DNA of 64,000 nucleotides from Desulfobacter hydrogenophilus (GTDB taxonomy: Bacteria > Desulfobacterota > Desulfobacteria > Desulfobacterales > Desulfobacteraceae): NCBI RefSeq assembly GCF_004319545.1, contig NZ_CP036313.1, positions 3,350,501-3,414,500 on the forward strand, in the 5' to 3' direction. A program made the translations under genes and the position numbers. The notes beneath the pieces are model-generated. The model made no database searches and was not told the DNA's origin. It worked only from the letters and a program-made list of their open reading frames with translations. Positions 54,403 to 63,578 of this stretch are shown piece by piece. Numbering within the stretch: position 1 is the first letter of the stretch; every line of letters begins with the position of its first letter.

Positions 54403-54786
54403 ATGGATATAATAACCCATCAATTAATAGACAATGAGCTGTGCGGAAAGCCGGTTATGGTGGAAAACGGTAAAAGCCGAGTGGAATGTACCACCACACC
54501 CCGAATGGCGGCAGATGACTCAGGTCTGGTGCATGGTGGATTCATTTTCGGACTTGCCGACTATGCTGCCATGCTTGCAGTCAATCATCCCAATGTTGTG
54601 CTTGGCGGGGCAGATGTTAAATTTCTGAAACCCGTCAAAGCAGGAGAATCTGTCTATGCCCAAGCCAGTGTCACATCAGTATCTGGTAAAATGCAGATCG
54701 TCAGCGTTGCGGTTAAACGTGAAGATGAGGTGGTTTTCAAAGGAGATTTTTCATGCTTTATCCTGGAAAAACATGTCCTTGGATAA
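54403..54786 (+). CDS. PaaI-like hotdog-fold thioesterase
   Basis: 127 residues. DDSGLVHGGFIFGLADYAAM is the hotdog HGG motif with the helical segment, followed by NVVLGGADVKFLKPVKAGES. Start 54403 is set by AGGAGG seven bases upstream. It probably hydrolyses an acyl- or aromatic-CoA; substrate unknown. Last gene of the plus-strand operon. Confidence 0.85.
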   Translation: MDIITHQLIDNELCGKPVMVENGKSRVECTTTPRMAADDSGLVHGGFIFGLADYAAMLAVNHPNVVLGGADVKFLKPVKAGESVYAQASVTSVSGKMQIVSVAVKREDEVVFKGDFSCFILEKHVLG

Positions 54787-54792
54787 AAAAAA

Positions 54793-54827
54793 CCAAGCGC
54801 CATATTTTGATAAAACATGTCGCTTGG
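54793..54827 (-). terminator. Intrinsic terminator between convergent genes
   Basis: CCAAGCG and CGCTTGG pair, with inner CAT/ATG. On the minus strand the stem is followed by eight T, a good terminator for the gene at 54845-55171. On the plus strand only GATTTT follows, so it is weaker for the thioesterase operon. Confidence 0.75.
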
Positions 54828-54844
54828 GATTTTGTGAATTATTT

Positions 54845-55171
54845 TTAAGCATCTTGGGGTGTTTTGATCATATCGTTTTCCATCATGTCAGCAATACCTA
54901 AAGCCGAATTGAGGGCATCGTTAATCAGGAAAAGCTGATTTTTTAATGTTTTTAACGAGGCCGGGTTGGCCGCGATTTTTTCTTCTGACGCAAGAAGTGA
55001 CGAAAACAAGTTTGCTTTTTGGGCAAACCCGGATAAACGGTCACTGAATTGAACGATCTGTTTTGCCCACTTGTCCCTTTCTTCCCTTGTAAGTTCGATA
55101 TTTGCGTTGTCAGTGCCGTTAATCAGGTGGTCAATCTGGTACTCCTGGGGGGTGGCAATAATTTCGTACAT
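54845..55171 (-). CDS. Hypothetical small helical protein
   Basis: 108 residues starting MYEIIATPQEYQIDHLINGT, with AGGAG eight bases upstream. It is soluble, mostly helical and acidic, with a coiled-coil-like middle (ELTREERDKWAKQIVQFSDR) and LFLINDALNSALGIADMMEN at the end. No signal peptide, cysteines or catalytic motif. I do not recognise the family. It is monocistronic with its own terminator. Confidence 0.7.
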   Translation of the reverse strand: MYEIIATPQEYQIDHLINGTDNANIELTREERDKWAKQIVQFSDRLSGFAQKANLFSSLLASEEKIAANPASLKTLKNQLFLINDALNSALGIADMMENDMIKTPQDA

Positions 55172-55270
55172 AGTTTGTGCTCCTTTTTCATTTAAAAAGT
55201 CCAACCGAAGGCTAAGTAAAAATTTTCGCCTACAAGGCATGGTGCCCGGCCAGGGGCAGGGCATACACAT

Positions 55271-55497
55271 GCTATCTCGAGCGTCTGGTCAAGGGTCATA
55301 ACGCAGTAAGCCAAAGATTTTTTACAACATCATTAAATTTTGTGAAGGATAAGCGGGCGCAGGACGTTCGTCAAGCTTAGATATTGAGAACATTGAGTAT
55401 TCAGAGTTATTTCATCAGGGGATAACCCTAATACGCCTCTAACATTAATGCTGGATGGCATTTATTTCATTTTATATGCTTGAATGGTAATTCATTC
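55271..55497. other. Intergenic spacer, no gene seen
   Basis: A gene-free spacer between the hypothetical gene and tolC. No terminator or promoter can be assigned with confidence. Confidence 0.5.
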
Positions 55498-56802
55498 TCA
55501 TTCTTCTTTTAAAAGATAATCCAAAAGATCCCCCTGGGTATAAATAATTTTCAATATGGACAGATAAAAGGAGGAGCGGGCATTGGATATGCGTCGCTGG
55601 GCATCCACAAGCAACGTATTGGCATCCATGATATCAATACTGTCAGCCATGCCGTATTGTAACTGCATCTGAACGGCATAGAAATTTTCCTCGGCGGATT
55701 TTACTTCATCAGCAAGGTTGATCAGAGTTGATTTCGCGGTGTTAAATTCCCAAAAAGACTGCTTTGATTCAAGGATTATCTTCTTCTTTTCATTGGCCAG
55801 TGACTGCTCTGCCTGGCGCTGCCTTGCCACGGCCTGGCGTACCTGAGCTCTTCGCAGTCCGCCGTCATATAAGGTAAATACAAGCTGGGCCTGGATATAT
55901 GCCTCTTCGGTATCATATCCGATTTGGGTTCCGGTTCCTGTCTCATAGGAGATATCTTTTTCCTGGTAACCGCCCTCAAGCTCAATGCGGGGCCAGTATT
56001 CACCCTTTTCATAGGCTATGGTTCGTCGGGCAATCTCAATATCCTTTCTCGCTTCCTTGATTTCATAACGGTTTTCAAGGGCATGGGATTTTATCTCTTC
56101 AAGGGTGACTGAAAAATTTTCAACATCTTTGATATCTCCCGGTGCAATGGAGAACTTATCTTCGATGCCGGTAAGTCTGACGATACCGGCCTTGGCTGTC
56201 TGAACATTATTGATCGCCACAATCTGGTTGGTTTTCGCCTTTGATAATTCCGCCTGGGCACGGTACAGGGCCGTCTTTGTCACACTGCCCACAGTGAGTT
56301 TTTCATTCACCGAATTTTTGTATGTGTTCAAGCGTTCCACTTCGGCATCCGCTACCTCCACCAGACGTTTTAAATTCAACGCCTGGATATAGGACTGGGC
56401 TATCTGGAAGATATAATCGCTTCTAATGGTCTGTTCTGAAAATTTTGTTTTTTCAATGCTTTTTTTACTGACATCATAGGCGATCAGTTCCCTGCCGCTC
56501 AGTGTAAATGACTGGGTGAGTTTGCCGCCTAACGTATTTACATCAGGTGTGTTATAATCGTCGTTCTTATAATTCAGGTAATTGCCGTATAGCCGAACTG
56601 CAGGAATGAGAACGGACTGGGCCCGCTTTTTATCCTGTTCTGCAATATAGGTCTGATCCCTGGCTATCTGGATGGTTTCTGCCTTTTCATTGGCCATTCG
56701 GCACAATTGTTTCAGGGTGTATGACGGTTTACAGATACCTTGCGCGGCAAATCCGAAAAACATTAACAATAACGCCTGAACGCAGATATGAATCTTGTTC
56801 AT
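55498..56802 (-). CDS. TolC-family outer-membrane efflux channel
   Basis: 434 residues with a signal peptide (ICVQALLLMFFGFAAQGICK), then two OEP repeats with long alpha-helical hairpins (QIAQSYIQALNLKRLVEVAD; GSVTKTALYRAQAELSKAKT; YGMADSIDIMDANTLLVDAQ). It forms a trimeric channel for efflux or type I secretion. ATG 56802 is preferred, because the ATG at 56811 is part of the AAGGATG ribosome site. It follows fadD by about 30 bp and is probably cotranscribed. No inner-membrane pump is nearby. Confidence 0.9.
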   Translation of the reverse strand: MNKIHICVQALLLMFFGFAAQGICKPSYTLKQLCRMANEKAETIQIARDQTYIAEQDKKRAQSVLIPAVRLYGNYLNYKNDDYNTPDVNTLGGKLTQSFTLSGRELIAYDVSKKSIEKTKFSEQTIRSDYIFQIAQSYIQALNLKRLVEVADAEVERLNTYKNSVNEKLTVGSVTKTALYRAQAELSKAKTNQIVAINNVQTAKAGIVRLTGIEDKFSIAPGDIKDVENFSVTLEEIKSHALENRYEIKEARKDIEIARRTIAYEKGEYWPRIELEGGYQEKDISYETGTGTQIGYDTEEAYIQAQLVFTLYDGGLRRAQVRQAVARQRQAEQSLANEKKKIILESKQSFWEFNTAKSTLINLADEVKSAEENFYAVQMQLQYGMADSIDIMDANTLLVDAQRRISNARSSFYLSILKIIYTQGDLLDYLLKEE

Positions 56803-56832
56803 TTTTAACATCCTTTGTGTTGAAAACAGTTG

Positions 56833-58545
56833 TTAAAAATTTACCGAAAATGGTGATTCTTTATTTTGCTCTTCCGCCCTTAACTCTTTTCTCAAAATTT
56901 TTCCTACATTTGATTTCGGCAACTCATTTCGGAACTCCACGGCCACAGGCAGTTTGTATTTGGCAAGCTTGGTGCCGCAATAGTCAATGACATCCTTCTC
57001 AGTCATTGTCTCTCCTTCCTTAAGGATGACAAACGCTTTGACTGCTTCGCCACGTTTGGGATGGGGAATACCAATGGCACAGGCTTCAAGAATGTTGGGA
57101 TGCTCAAACAGCACTTCGTCAATATCCCTGGGGTAGACATTGTAACCGCCGGAGATAATTATATCCTTTATGCGGTCAACAATATAGAAATAACCATTTT
57201 CGTCCATTTGGGCAATGTCCCCTGAACACAGAAAACCGTCTTCGGTGATGGTCTTGGCGGTGGCATTGGGCTGGTTTAAATAGCCTTTCATAACCTGGGG
57301 ACCTTTAATAAGAAGCTCACCGGACTCTCCTATGGGCATCTGCCTGGTATGGTCTTCAAGGTCTACAATCTTGCAGACCGTGTCAGAGATGGGAAGTCCG
57401 ATACTGCCCACAACCCGCTTGCCCTGGAAGGGATTGATATGGGTGACCGGTGTGCATTCGGTCAAGCCAAAGCCTTCCACGATAATGGAGCTGGTTTTTT
57501 TTTGAAAAGTGTTGATGACATCCAGCGGAAGAGGGGCGGACCCGGAAAAACAGGCCCTTATTGAACTTAGATCGATCTTTCCCATATTCGGGTGGTCTAA
57601 CATGCCGATATACATGGTGGGCACCATGGGGGCAAAGGATACTTTGAATTTGGAGATGGCTTCTAACAGAGGATCAGACTGGGGTTTGGGCACTAGTACA
57701 TTGCGCCAACCCATTTTGATGGCATAATTCATGGATGTGGACATGCCAAATACATGGAAAAAGGGAAGGGCGCCCAGCATGGTTTCTTGGCCTTTCACAA
57801 ACTCGGGGAACCAGGCTTCAAGCTGCTGGACCTGGTAAGAGATGTTTCTGTGGCTGAGCATGACACCTTTGGAAGCCCCTGTGGTGCCGCCGGTATACTG
57901 GTACATGGCCACATCGTCCATTGTGACATCCGCCTGACTTGTGTCCGGAGCGTATTTGGCAATTACATCCTGGAATTTATACAGGTTGGGTGCAGGGCCA
58001 ACATCTTTGGTCAGCCCGTTTTTTTTGGCTAATAGAGGAAAAAACAGGCGTTTGCCAAAGGAAAGGTAATCGCAGATGGAAGTATAAACAATGGTCGAAA
58101 TATCCGTTTTTTTCCGAAGTTTTACCATGCGGTCTGCTAGGAGATCCAGGGTGATCAAACATTTGACGCCTGAATCCGTGAACTGGGGCTCAAGTTCCCT
58201 GTCTGCGTATAGCGGATTATTAAATACAACAATACCGCCAATTTTTAATGTCGCATAATAAGCGACCACGCAGGGGATGACATTGGGCAGCAGAATGGCT
58301 ACACGGTCCCCTTTTTTTATGCCGAATTTTTTCAGAGCTGTGGCAAATCTGCAGACGGTGTCATTGAGTTGCGTGAAGGTCATGGCATATCCCTGGAAGA
58401 TCAACGCCGAGTTATGGGGAAAGGCTTTTGCTGATTGCTCAAGATACTGAGAAATCAGAATGTCCTGATAGTCAACGTGCCGGGGAACTCCTCGGGCATA
58501 AGATTCAGTCCAGATTTTTTTTCCATAAGCGCTTGAGTCAGACAA
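56833..58545 (-). CDS. fadD: Long-chain fatty-acid-CoA ligase
   Basis: 570 residues in the AMP-binding family: P-loop MYQYTGGTTGASKGVMLSHR, AYYATLKIGGIVVFNNPLYA, VEGFGLTECTPVTHINPF, CSGDIAQMDENGYFYIVDRI, the hinge RIKDIIISGGYNVYPRDIDE, and catalytic Lys in NELPKSNVGKILRKELR. It activates long-chain fatty acids in the cytoplasm. Substrate length is inferred from the family. It is followed closely by tolC. Confidence 0.92.
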   Translation of the reverse strand: MSDSSAYGKKIWTESYARGVPRHVDYQDILISQYLEQSAKAFPHNSALIFQGYAMTFTQLNDTVCRFATALKKFGIKKGDRVAILLPNVIPCVVAYYATLKIGGIVVFNNPLYADRELEPQFTDSGVKCLITLDLLADRMVKLRKKTDISTIVYTSICDYLSFGKRLFFPLLAKKNGLTKDVGPAPNLYKFQDVIAKYAPDTSQADVTMDDVAMYQYTGGTTGASKGVMLSHRNISYQVQQLEAWFPEFVKGQETMLGALPFFHVFGMSTSMNYAIKMGWRNVLVPKPQSDPLLEAISKFKVSFAPMVPTMYIGMLDHPNMGKIDLSSIRACFSGSAPLPLDVINTFQKKTSSIIVEGFGLTECTPVTHINPFQGKRVVGSIGLPISDTVCKIVDLEDHTRQMPIGESGELLIKGPQVMKGYLNQPNATAKTITEDGFLCSGDIAQMDENGYFYIVDRIKDIIISGGYNVYPRDIDEVLFEHPNILEACAIGIPHPKRGEAVKAFVILKEGETMTEKDVIDYCGTKLAKYKLPVAVEFRNELPKSNVGKILRKELRAEEQNKESPFSVNF

Positions 58546-58727
58546 GGCTTTCTCCTCTGAATAAGAAAAATTGAAAATTTAAAGGAAAATAAAAAGTATG
58601 AATGGTATCGTAATTGATAGAAAGAAATGAATCGCCCTGTCAAGAAAAAAGTAAGGAAACATTAAAATATGTTAAATTTTGTAAAGGAACGGGCTCCAGC
58701 GTTACATCGCAGTTCATTCCGTGCAGC
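58546..58727. other. Upstream region of fadD, no gene
   Basis: No coding frame. The promoter for fadD must lie here, but no convincing box pair was found. Confidence 0.4.
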
Positions 58728-58897
58728 TTAGGACCTCAGATTAAATAAGTTGGGCAGAAATAACGCTGAATTTTGATTCATTTACAAGGCGCATTAAAGG
58801 TTGAATAGCAGGAGGCCTATTGGGCCTTGGATCCAACGAAGTAGATGGGCCAAAAGGCAAGCTATTTCGTTCAAGTTATTTAATCTGCGGTCCTTAA
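58728..58897. mobile_element. 170-bp MITE
   Basis: Inverted ends TTAGGACCTCAGATTAAATA (58728 onward) and AAGTTATTTAATCTGCGGTC (58873-58892) continuing to CTTAA, with a few mismatches. The interior holds GGAGGCCTATTGGGCC and GATGGGCCAAAAGGC. Non-coding. From 58898 to 59125 no gene is seen. Confidence 0.7.
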
Positions 58898-59125
58898 TGT
58901 CATTTTGCTATAACAGCCATGGGCTGTCCTAATCTATCAAAATTCAGGCTCAATTCACAATAAATATTCAAAGATATATGGAGGTTACACATATTTTTTA
59001 TAAAATATAAGTTGTGACATGGGTATTATGTCCGATGTTACATTCGTAAGCGCATCGATATTGATGGCGCAAACTAATGTATACATCCTTCATACATCAT
59101 CGTTCTTTTAGACGAAGGTGTAAGA

Positions 59126-59788
59126 TCAGTCCAGCAATGAGCCTGAACTACTCTGTCTGGAAGATATACTCAGGCCAATAACCCAGCCAAGAAGAAGCAC
59201 GCCTACACCGGCCAAAAACCATTTAATCATGCCGGTTTTAAATAAAAATTTGTTCTTTCCCTGTTCTTGGGAAAGTGTGGCGGACAATGATGCGTTCTTG
59301 GTTTTAAGGCGTTTGTTTTCTTCTAACGTACCGGTTATATTGGCAGAGGCAGCCTTAAGCGCAGTGTGTTTTAATTTTAAGGTTTCAAGGTTTTGGGTCA
59401 GGGACTGGTTCTCTTTTTTAAGTTGTTCCATGACAACCTGGTCTGCCTGTTCCGACAATGCCTTTATTTTTTCTTCAAGGGCGGCATTTTCTTTTTTTAA
59501 CTGGGCTATTATTATTGATTTGGGTGGATCTGTTACAACATAGCTTTTGTCCACCCATCCCTGCTCTCCGGATGAAAGTGCCACCTTAAGGTAGCCGTTG
59601 CTTTCTTTAATTATGGTTAACGGGGTGTCGCTTTTTAAAGCAGAGATCACAGGATAGCCGGGGCCAGGTCCCTTTCTGAATGTAAGAATGAGCATATCAG
59701 AGACATAAGCGGTCTGGGCATGGCATAACGCTGTAGTTCCGACAATAATTAGAACAACCGCACAAATTCGTGAAAATAGTTTCATCAT
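59126..59788 (-). CDS. SH3-domain periplasmic protein (TIGR04211-like)
   Basis: 220 residues: a signal peptide (ICAVVLIIVGTTALCHAQ), a bacterial SH3 domain (LILTFRKGPGPGYPVISALK through SSGEQGWVDKSYVV), a coiled coil (about 95-180, LKKENAALEEKIKALSEQAD) and a C-terminal membrane segment (MIKWFLAGVGVLLLGWVIGL). This order matches the YgiM/TIGR04211 group. It probably binds cell-wall or envelope peptides. AAGGAGG lies upstream of the double ATG start. Divergent from the next gene. Confidence 0.85.
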   Translation of the reverse strand: MMKLFSRICAVVLIIVGTTALCHAQTAYVSDMLILTFRKGPGPGYPVISALKSDTPLTIIKESNGYLKVALSSGEQGWVDKSYVVTDPPKSIIIAQLKKENAALEEKIKALSEQADQVVMEQLKKENQSLTQNLETLKLKHTALKAASANITGTLEENKRLKTKNASLSATLSQEQGKNKFLFKTGMIKWFLAGVGVLLLGWVIGLSISSRQSSSGSLLD

Positions 59789-59951
59789 TATTCATTGCCT
59801 CCTTAACAGTTTTTAGTTAATTATCAGTCCTTCCTTGTTTTTACAACACCTGGCATGTAAAAAAAACTTGCCAAACCGCGTGGAACATGGGATCAATCAT
59901 TACTCCCTGTCATTAATTACAGTCTGTTAAATTAAAATAAACGGTTGGCGT

Positions 59952-61394
59952 ATGAATCAGGACTCTTTCAAGAAATTGTGTATTGCCAATATCCTTAACG
60001 GGGTGTCTGACGGGTTGCGCAGGTATTCCAATCCCAGCCGCGTTGCTCTGCTGTTTGCACAGGGCCCTGATGACCCTATTCAGGTCTTTGATCCCCAGGA
60101 TCTTTTATTCGGGCATGAAACCGTGCTTGAAGAGGTGTTCATTGTTCACCAGGAATCCTGGCGGCAGCAGATTGTGGAGCAAATTGAAGGTCAGCCCAAA
60201 GGCCATCTGATCCCCCAGGAAAATCTGGGTTTGTCAGGACTTATTGCGTTTGCAGGTGCAAGCAGTGAATTTTTTTATCAGGTCTGGTTTACTGAGCATC
60301 ATCCTGATATGTGTTCCACCAAACCGACGAAAACATGGCTTGAACAGGCTGCTTCCCTGCTTGTCCATGACTATACATCGGGCAATCCACCCATCAACTG
60401 TTCGGATTATGTGCTTAAAAATTATGCACTTCAGGCCATAGCCGATTACATGGTGGATGAGCGCAACAGCCATCTGGGGTATGATACCAAAATTCAGATC
60501 CCAACGATTCTAAACTATATTCTTTCCATTTCAAAAACCAGAGAAGAGGGGTCCTGGGCAAGGGGAGAGCTTTTTTTTACGGACCCGGTCAATATAGAGA
60601 CCATTGATTTTTTGACCATGTTTCGGCGTAATGAAAGGCCGGTAATTTCCAATATCAAACACATCAGAAAACTTCTTGTCAGTGTGGAGCGGTCAAATCG
60701 TAAACTGGTTTCCGACGGCAATTATGTTGTGGGGATCACATTGGCCCGTGTGCCCGAGTATGCCATTCTCGCTGATTTCAGGGGCGATCACGGCTTCTTG
60801 AGTCTGGGCACCCAGAAACTCGCCTCATTTTGTGACGGCAATTTTTATTCCACCACCAGGGAGAATAAGCTGGTGGAGTTGGAAGAACTGCTTTTGGATT
60901 CACAGCTTGATATCGAGACTGCCGGTACCCTGTTCAGTGTGGTGTCCGGGTTGATACACAAGGCAGGGCATTCACATTACGGCAGTACCGTGGTGATTGA
61001 TATGAACGATGAACCCCTGGTGTTGTCTGGCCATGTGCTGGATCCCTCGTTATGCCTTTTGAATTCAGATAATTATGACCTAGCCTCGGCATTCATGCGC
61101 ATTGACGGTGCAGTGCATATAACACCAGATGCCAAAATTCGCGGATTCGGTTGTCTTCTGGACGGGCAGTCCGTTACCTGGGAAAACATGGCACGGGGTG
61201 CAAGATACAACTCTGCATTGAGATTTTCCGCCACAACATCAAAAGTGATTGTGGTTGTAGTTTCTTCTGACAGACCTATTTCAATCATATATAATGGCAT
61301 TGAATTGAACGGCACATCAAGGTGGAAACCCATTTACCAGTACATGCCGAAAATATTAACCCTTGAACAGCATTTGCATGGTGTGCAGATATAA
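59952..61394 (+). CDS. DisA_N/DAC-domain protein, atypical diadenylate cyclase
   Basis: 480 residues. The C-terminal third resembles the diadenylate cyclase domain: IDGAVHITPDAKIRGFGCLL with the DGA motif (Asp385-Ala387), then ARGARYNSALRFSATTSKVI at the place of the RHR motif, reading Arg418-Tyr419-Asn420. VIVVVVSSDRPISIIYNG matches the strand after it. The N-terminal 300 residues are soluble and not recognised. It could make c-di-AMP or be a catalytically altered nucleotide sensor. nagZ follows 18 bp later, linking it to cell-wall recycling. Confidence 0.7.
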   Translation: MNQDSFKKLCIANILNGVSDGLRRYSNPSRVALLFAQGPDDPIQVFDPQDLLFGHETVLEEVFIVHQESWRQQIVEQIEGQPKGHLIPQENLGLSGLIAFAGASSEFFYQVWFTEHHPDMCSTKPTKTWLEQAASLLVHDYTSGNPPINCSDYVLKNYALQAIADYMVDERNSHLGYDTKIQIPTILNYILSISKTREEGSWARGELFFTDPVNIETIDFLTMFRRNERPVISNIKHIRKLLVSVERSNRKLVSDGNYVVGITLARVPEYAILADFRGDHGFLSLGTQKLASFCDGNFYSTTRENKLVELEELLLDSQLDIETAGTLFSVVSGLIHKAGHSHYGSTVVIDMNDEPLVLSGHVLDPSLCLLNSDNYDLASAFMRIDGAVHITPDAKIRGFGCLLDGQSVTWENMARGARYNSALRFSATTSKVIVVVVSSDRPISIIYNGIELNGTSRWKPIYQYMPKILTLEQHLHGVQI

Positions 61395-61412
61395 TGATTT
61401 TTATGATTTGTT

Positions 61413-62411
61413 ATGACTCAATTTAATTTTCAATCATTACCGGATTTAGCCGGCCAGCGTCTGATGCTCGGGTTTGACGGTCAGACCCTTAATGCTGAAT
61501 TAAAACATCTGATAAAAAATTACAGGACCGGGGGGATTATCCTGTTCCGGCCTAATATTGAATCGGCGGACCAGTTGCGCCGTCTGTGCATGGATGCCCG
61601 AAAATATGCACTGGACCAAGGTTTGCCGGATTTGTTTGTTGCCGTGGACCAGGAAGGCGGGCCGGTGGCAAGACTGCGTAAACCCTTTACTGAGTTCCCC
61701 GGCAACCCCCATATGAAAACCCTTGAAGACGCCCGGGAATTTGCCCGGATTACCGCATCAGAGTTGTCTGATATGGGTATTAACATGAATATGGCCCCGG
61801 TTATGGATGTGGCCCCCCCGGATGTGGATTCCATCATGAAAGACCGGGCGTTTACAGGGAATGCAAACCGTGTATCCCAACTGGGCACTGCTGTGATCCA
61901 TGGGCTTCAAAGGGGTGGGATCATGGCCGTGGCCAAACATTTTCCCGGTATCGGCAGAACAGTAAAGGATTCTCATTTTTTCCTGCCTGAACTGGATGCG
62001 GAACTGTCCGATTTAAAACAGATCGATCTGGTTCCTTTTGAAGCTGCAAAAAAAGCAGGCGTTTCAGGGATTATGATGTCCCATATCTTGTACCCCAAGA
62101 TAGATCCAGACTGGCAGGCCAGTCTGTCAAAGACCTTTGCATACGATCTATTAAGAACGGATATGGGATATCAGGGCCTTGTCATGACCGACGATCTTGA
62201 CATGAAGGCCATCAACCATGATATGGATACCTGTATTCAAAGGATCATGGCTGCACAAATAGACATGGCGCTTGTCTGCCATGCCGGACCCAATATTGCC
62301 GAAGCCAGGGACGCCGTGATGCGATATCTTGAAAATGACAGGGAAATGTTTGAATCAGGTCGGACCTGTGTGAAACGGATTATAGCGGCCAAGGAAAGTT
62401 TTTTTGGTTGA
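61413..62411 (+). CDS. nagZ: Beta-N-acetylhexosaminidase (GH3)
   Basis: 332 residues: GQRLMLGFDGQTLNAELKHL, VAVDQEGGPVARLRKPFTEF, INMNMAPVMDVAPPD, VAKHFPGIGRTVKDSHFFLP (the KHFPGxG...DSH catalytic loop) and GLVMTDDLDMKAINH with the nucleophile Asp. It removes GlcNAc from muropeptides in peptidoglycan recycling. Length matches cytoplasmic NagZ, with no signal peptide. Confidence 0.93.
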   Translation: MTQFNFQSLPDLAGQRLMLGFDGQTLNAELKHLIKNYRTGGIILFRPNIESADQLRRLCMDARKYALDQGLPDLFVAVDQEGGPVARLRKPFTEFPGNPHMKTLEDAREFARITASELSDMGINMNMAPVMDVAPPDVDSIMKDRAFTGNANRVSQLGTAVIHGLQRGGIMAVAKHFPGIGRTVKDSHFFLPELDAELSDLKQIDLVPFEAAKKAGVSGIMMSHILYPKIDPDWQASLSKTFAYDLLRTDMGYQGLVMTDDLDMKAINHDMDTCIQRIMAAQIDMALVCHAGPNIAEARDAVMRYLENDREMFESGRTCVKRIIAAKESFFG

Positions 62412-62529
62412 TGCTATTTTTTAAATTTTGCTTCTGCTCGAATTTATGATCTGGAACAAAAAAAACATGTAGTGTCTGAAGGAAAACTATTTTGGGACGC
62501 AGAGTAGTTGCCCATCTGCGGCGTTGGGG

Positions 62530-63555
62530 TCAAACAATAGGAACCACAGATTTTATCCGGGAATACACATCATCTCCCAAGCCGCATACCTGGTTGTCCC
62601 GGATCATTTCCCAACCTCTGGCTGCAATCATGGCCGCATTATCTCCGCACAAGGACAAGGGGGGTGAAAATACTTTCATTTTATACCGTTCAGCCCTTTT
62701 AGAAAGGATGTCAACAAAGGTTCGGTTGGCAGAAACTCCGCCTGCAATGCCGATGTCGAAGCAGTTTTTATTCTTGGCTGCGGCAATAAGTTTTGTGGAC
62801 AGCACATCAATGACAGCCATTTGGAATCCGGCTGCCACATGGGCGGGCCGGCCTTGGCTCATATCCGGACCCATATCAGGGTGTTCATGCAGGTGCCGGG
62901 CCACCGCAGATTTAAGTCCGCTAAAACTAAAGTCAAAGTTGTCTTTTTTAAGCATGCTTCTGGGAAATTTGATTTTTTCAGGGTCCCCGTTTTTTGCCAG
63001 GGCTTCAATGGCAGGTCCGCCCGGATAGCTTAATCCCATCATTTTGGCCACCTTGTCAAAGGCCTCTCCTGCCGCATCATCCCGGGTCTGGCCCATGAGG
63101 GTGAATGCGCCGGGCCCTTTTACAAGATAAATATTGGTGTGTCCGCCTGATACCACAAGGGCGATGAATGGGAAGCTGGGGCGGTGATCCAAAAGCTGTA
63201 AAGAGCAGATATGGGCTTCAAGATGATTAACACCGGCCAGGGGCAGATTTCGTGCCCAAGCCAGGGCTCTGGCATAGGAAAATCCCACCAGAAGTGCGCC
63301 TATCAGTCCGGGACCTTGGGTGGCGGCAATGCCGTCAATGTCATCCAAGCTGACACCAGCCTGCGCCAGAGCCTGGTCCACCACCGGATCTATGGCCTCA
63401 ATGTGCATACGCGATGCAAGTTCCGGCACCACACCGCCGTATATGGCATGGGTGGACACCTGGGAGGAGACAACAGACGAGCGCGTGCGTACACCGTCTT
63501 CCACGACTGCTGCTGCAGTTTCGTCGCAGGATGATTCAATCCCGAGAATGAGCAT
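62530..63555 (-). CDS. tsaD: tRNA N6-adenosine threonylcarbamoyltransferase
   Basis: 341 residues: LILGIESSCDETAAAVVEDG, GVVPELASRMHIEAIDPVVD, GVNHLEAHICSLQLLDHRPS (metal-binding His pair), VVSGGHTNIYLVKG, FDKVAKMMGLSYPGGPAIE and FDIGIAGGVSANRTFVDILS. It transfers the threonylcarbamoyl group to A37 of ANN-decoding tRNAs with TsaB/TsaE. All family motifs present. It lies 23 bp after purM. Confidence 0.97.
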   Translation of the reverse strand: MLILGIESSCDETAAAVVEDGVRTRSSVVSSQVSTHAIYGGVVPELASRMHIEAIDPVVDQALAQAGVSLDDIDGIAATQGPGLIGALLVGFSYARALAWARNLPLAGVNHLEAHICSLQLLDHRPSFPFIALVVSGGHTNIYLVKGPGAFTLMGQTRDDAAGEAFDKVAKMMGLSYPGGPAIEALAKNGDPEKIKFPRSMLKKDNFDFSFSGLKSAVARHLHEHPDMGPDMSQGRPAHVAAGFQMAVIDVLSTKLIAAAKNKNCFDIGIAGGVSANRTFVDILSKRAERYKMKVFSPPLSLCGDNAAMIAARGWEMIRDNQVCGLGDDVYSRIKSVVPIV

Positions 63556-63578
63556 GGGTTTAATTTCCGACAGGATAA

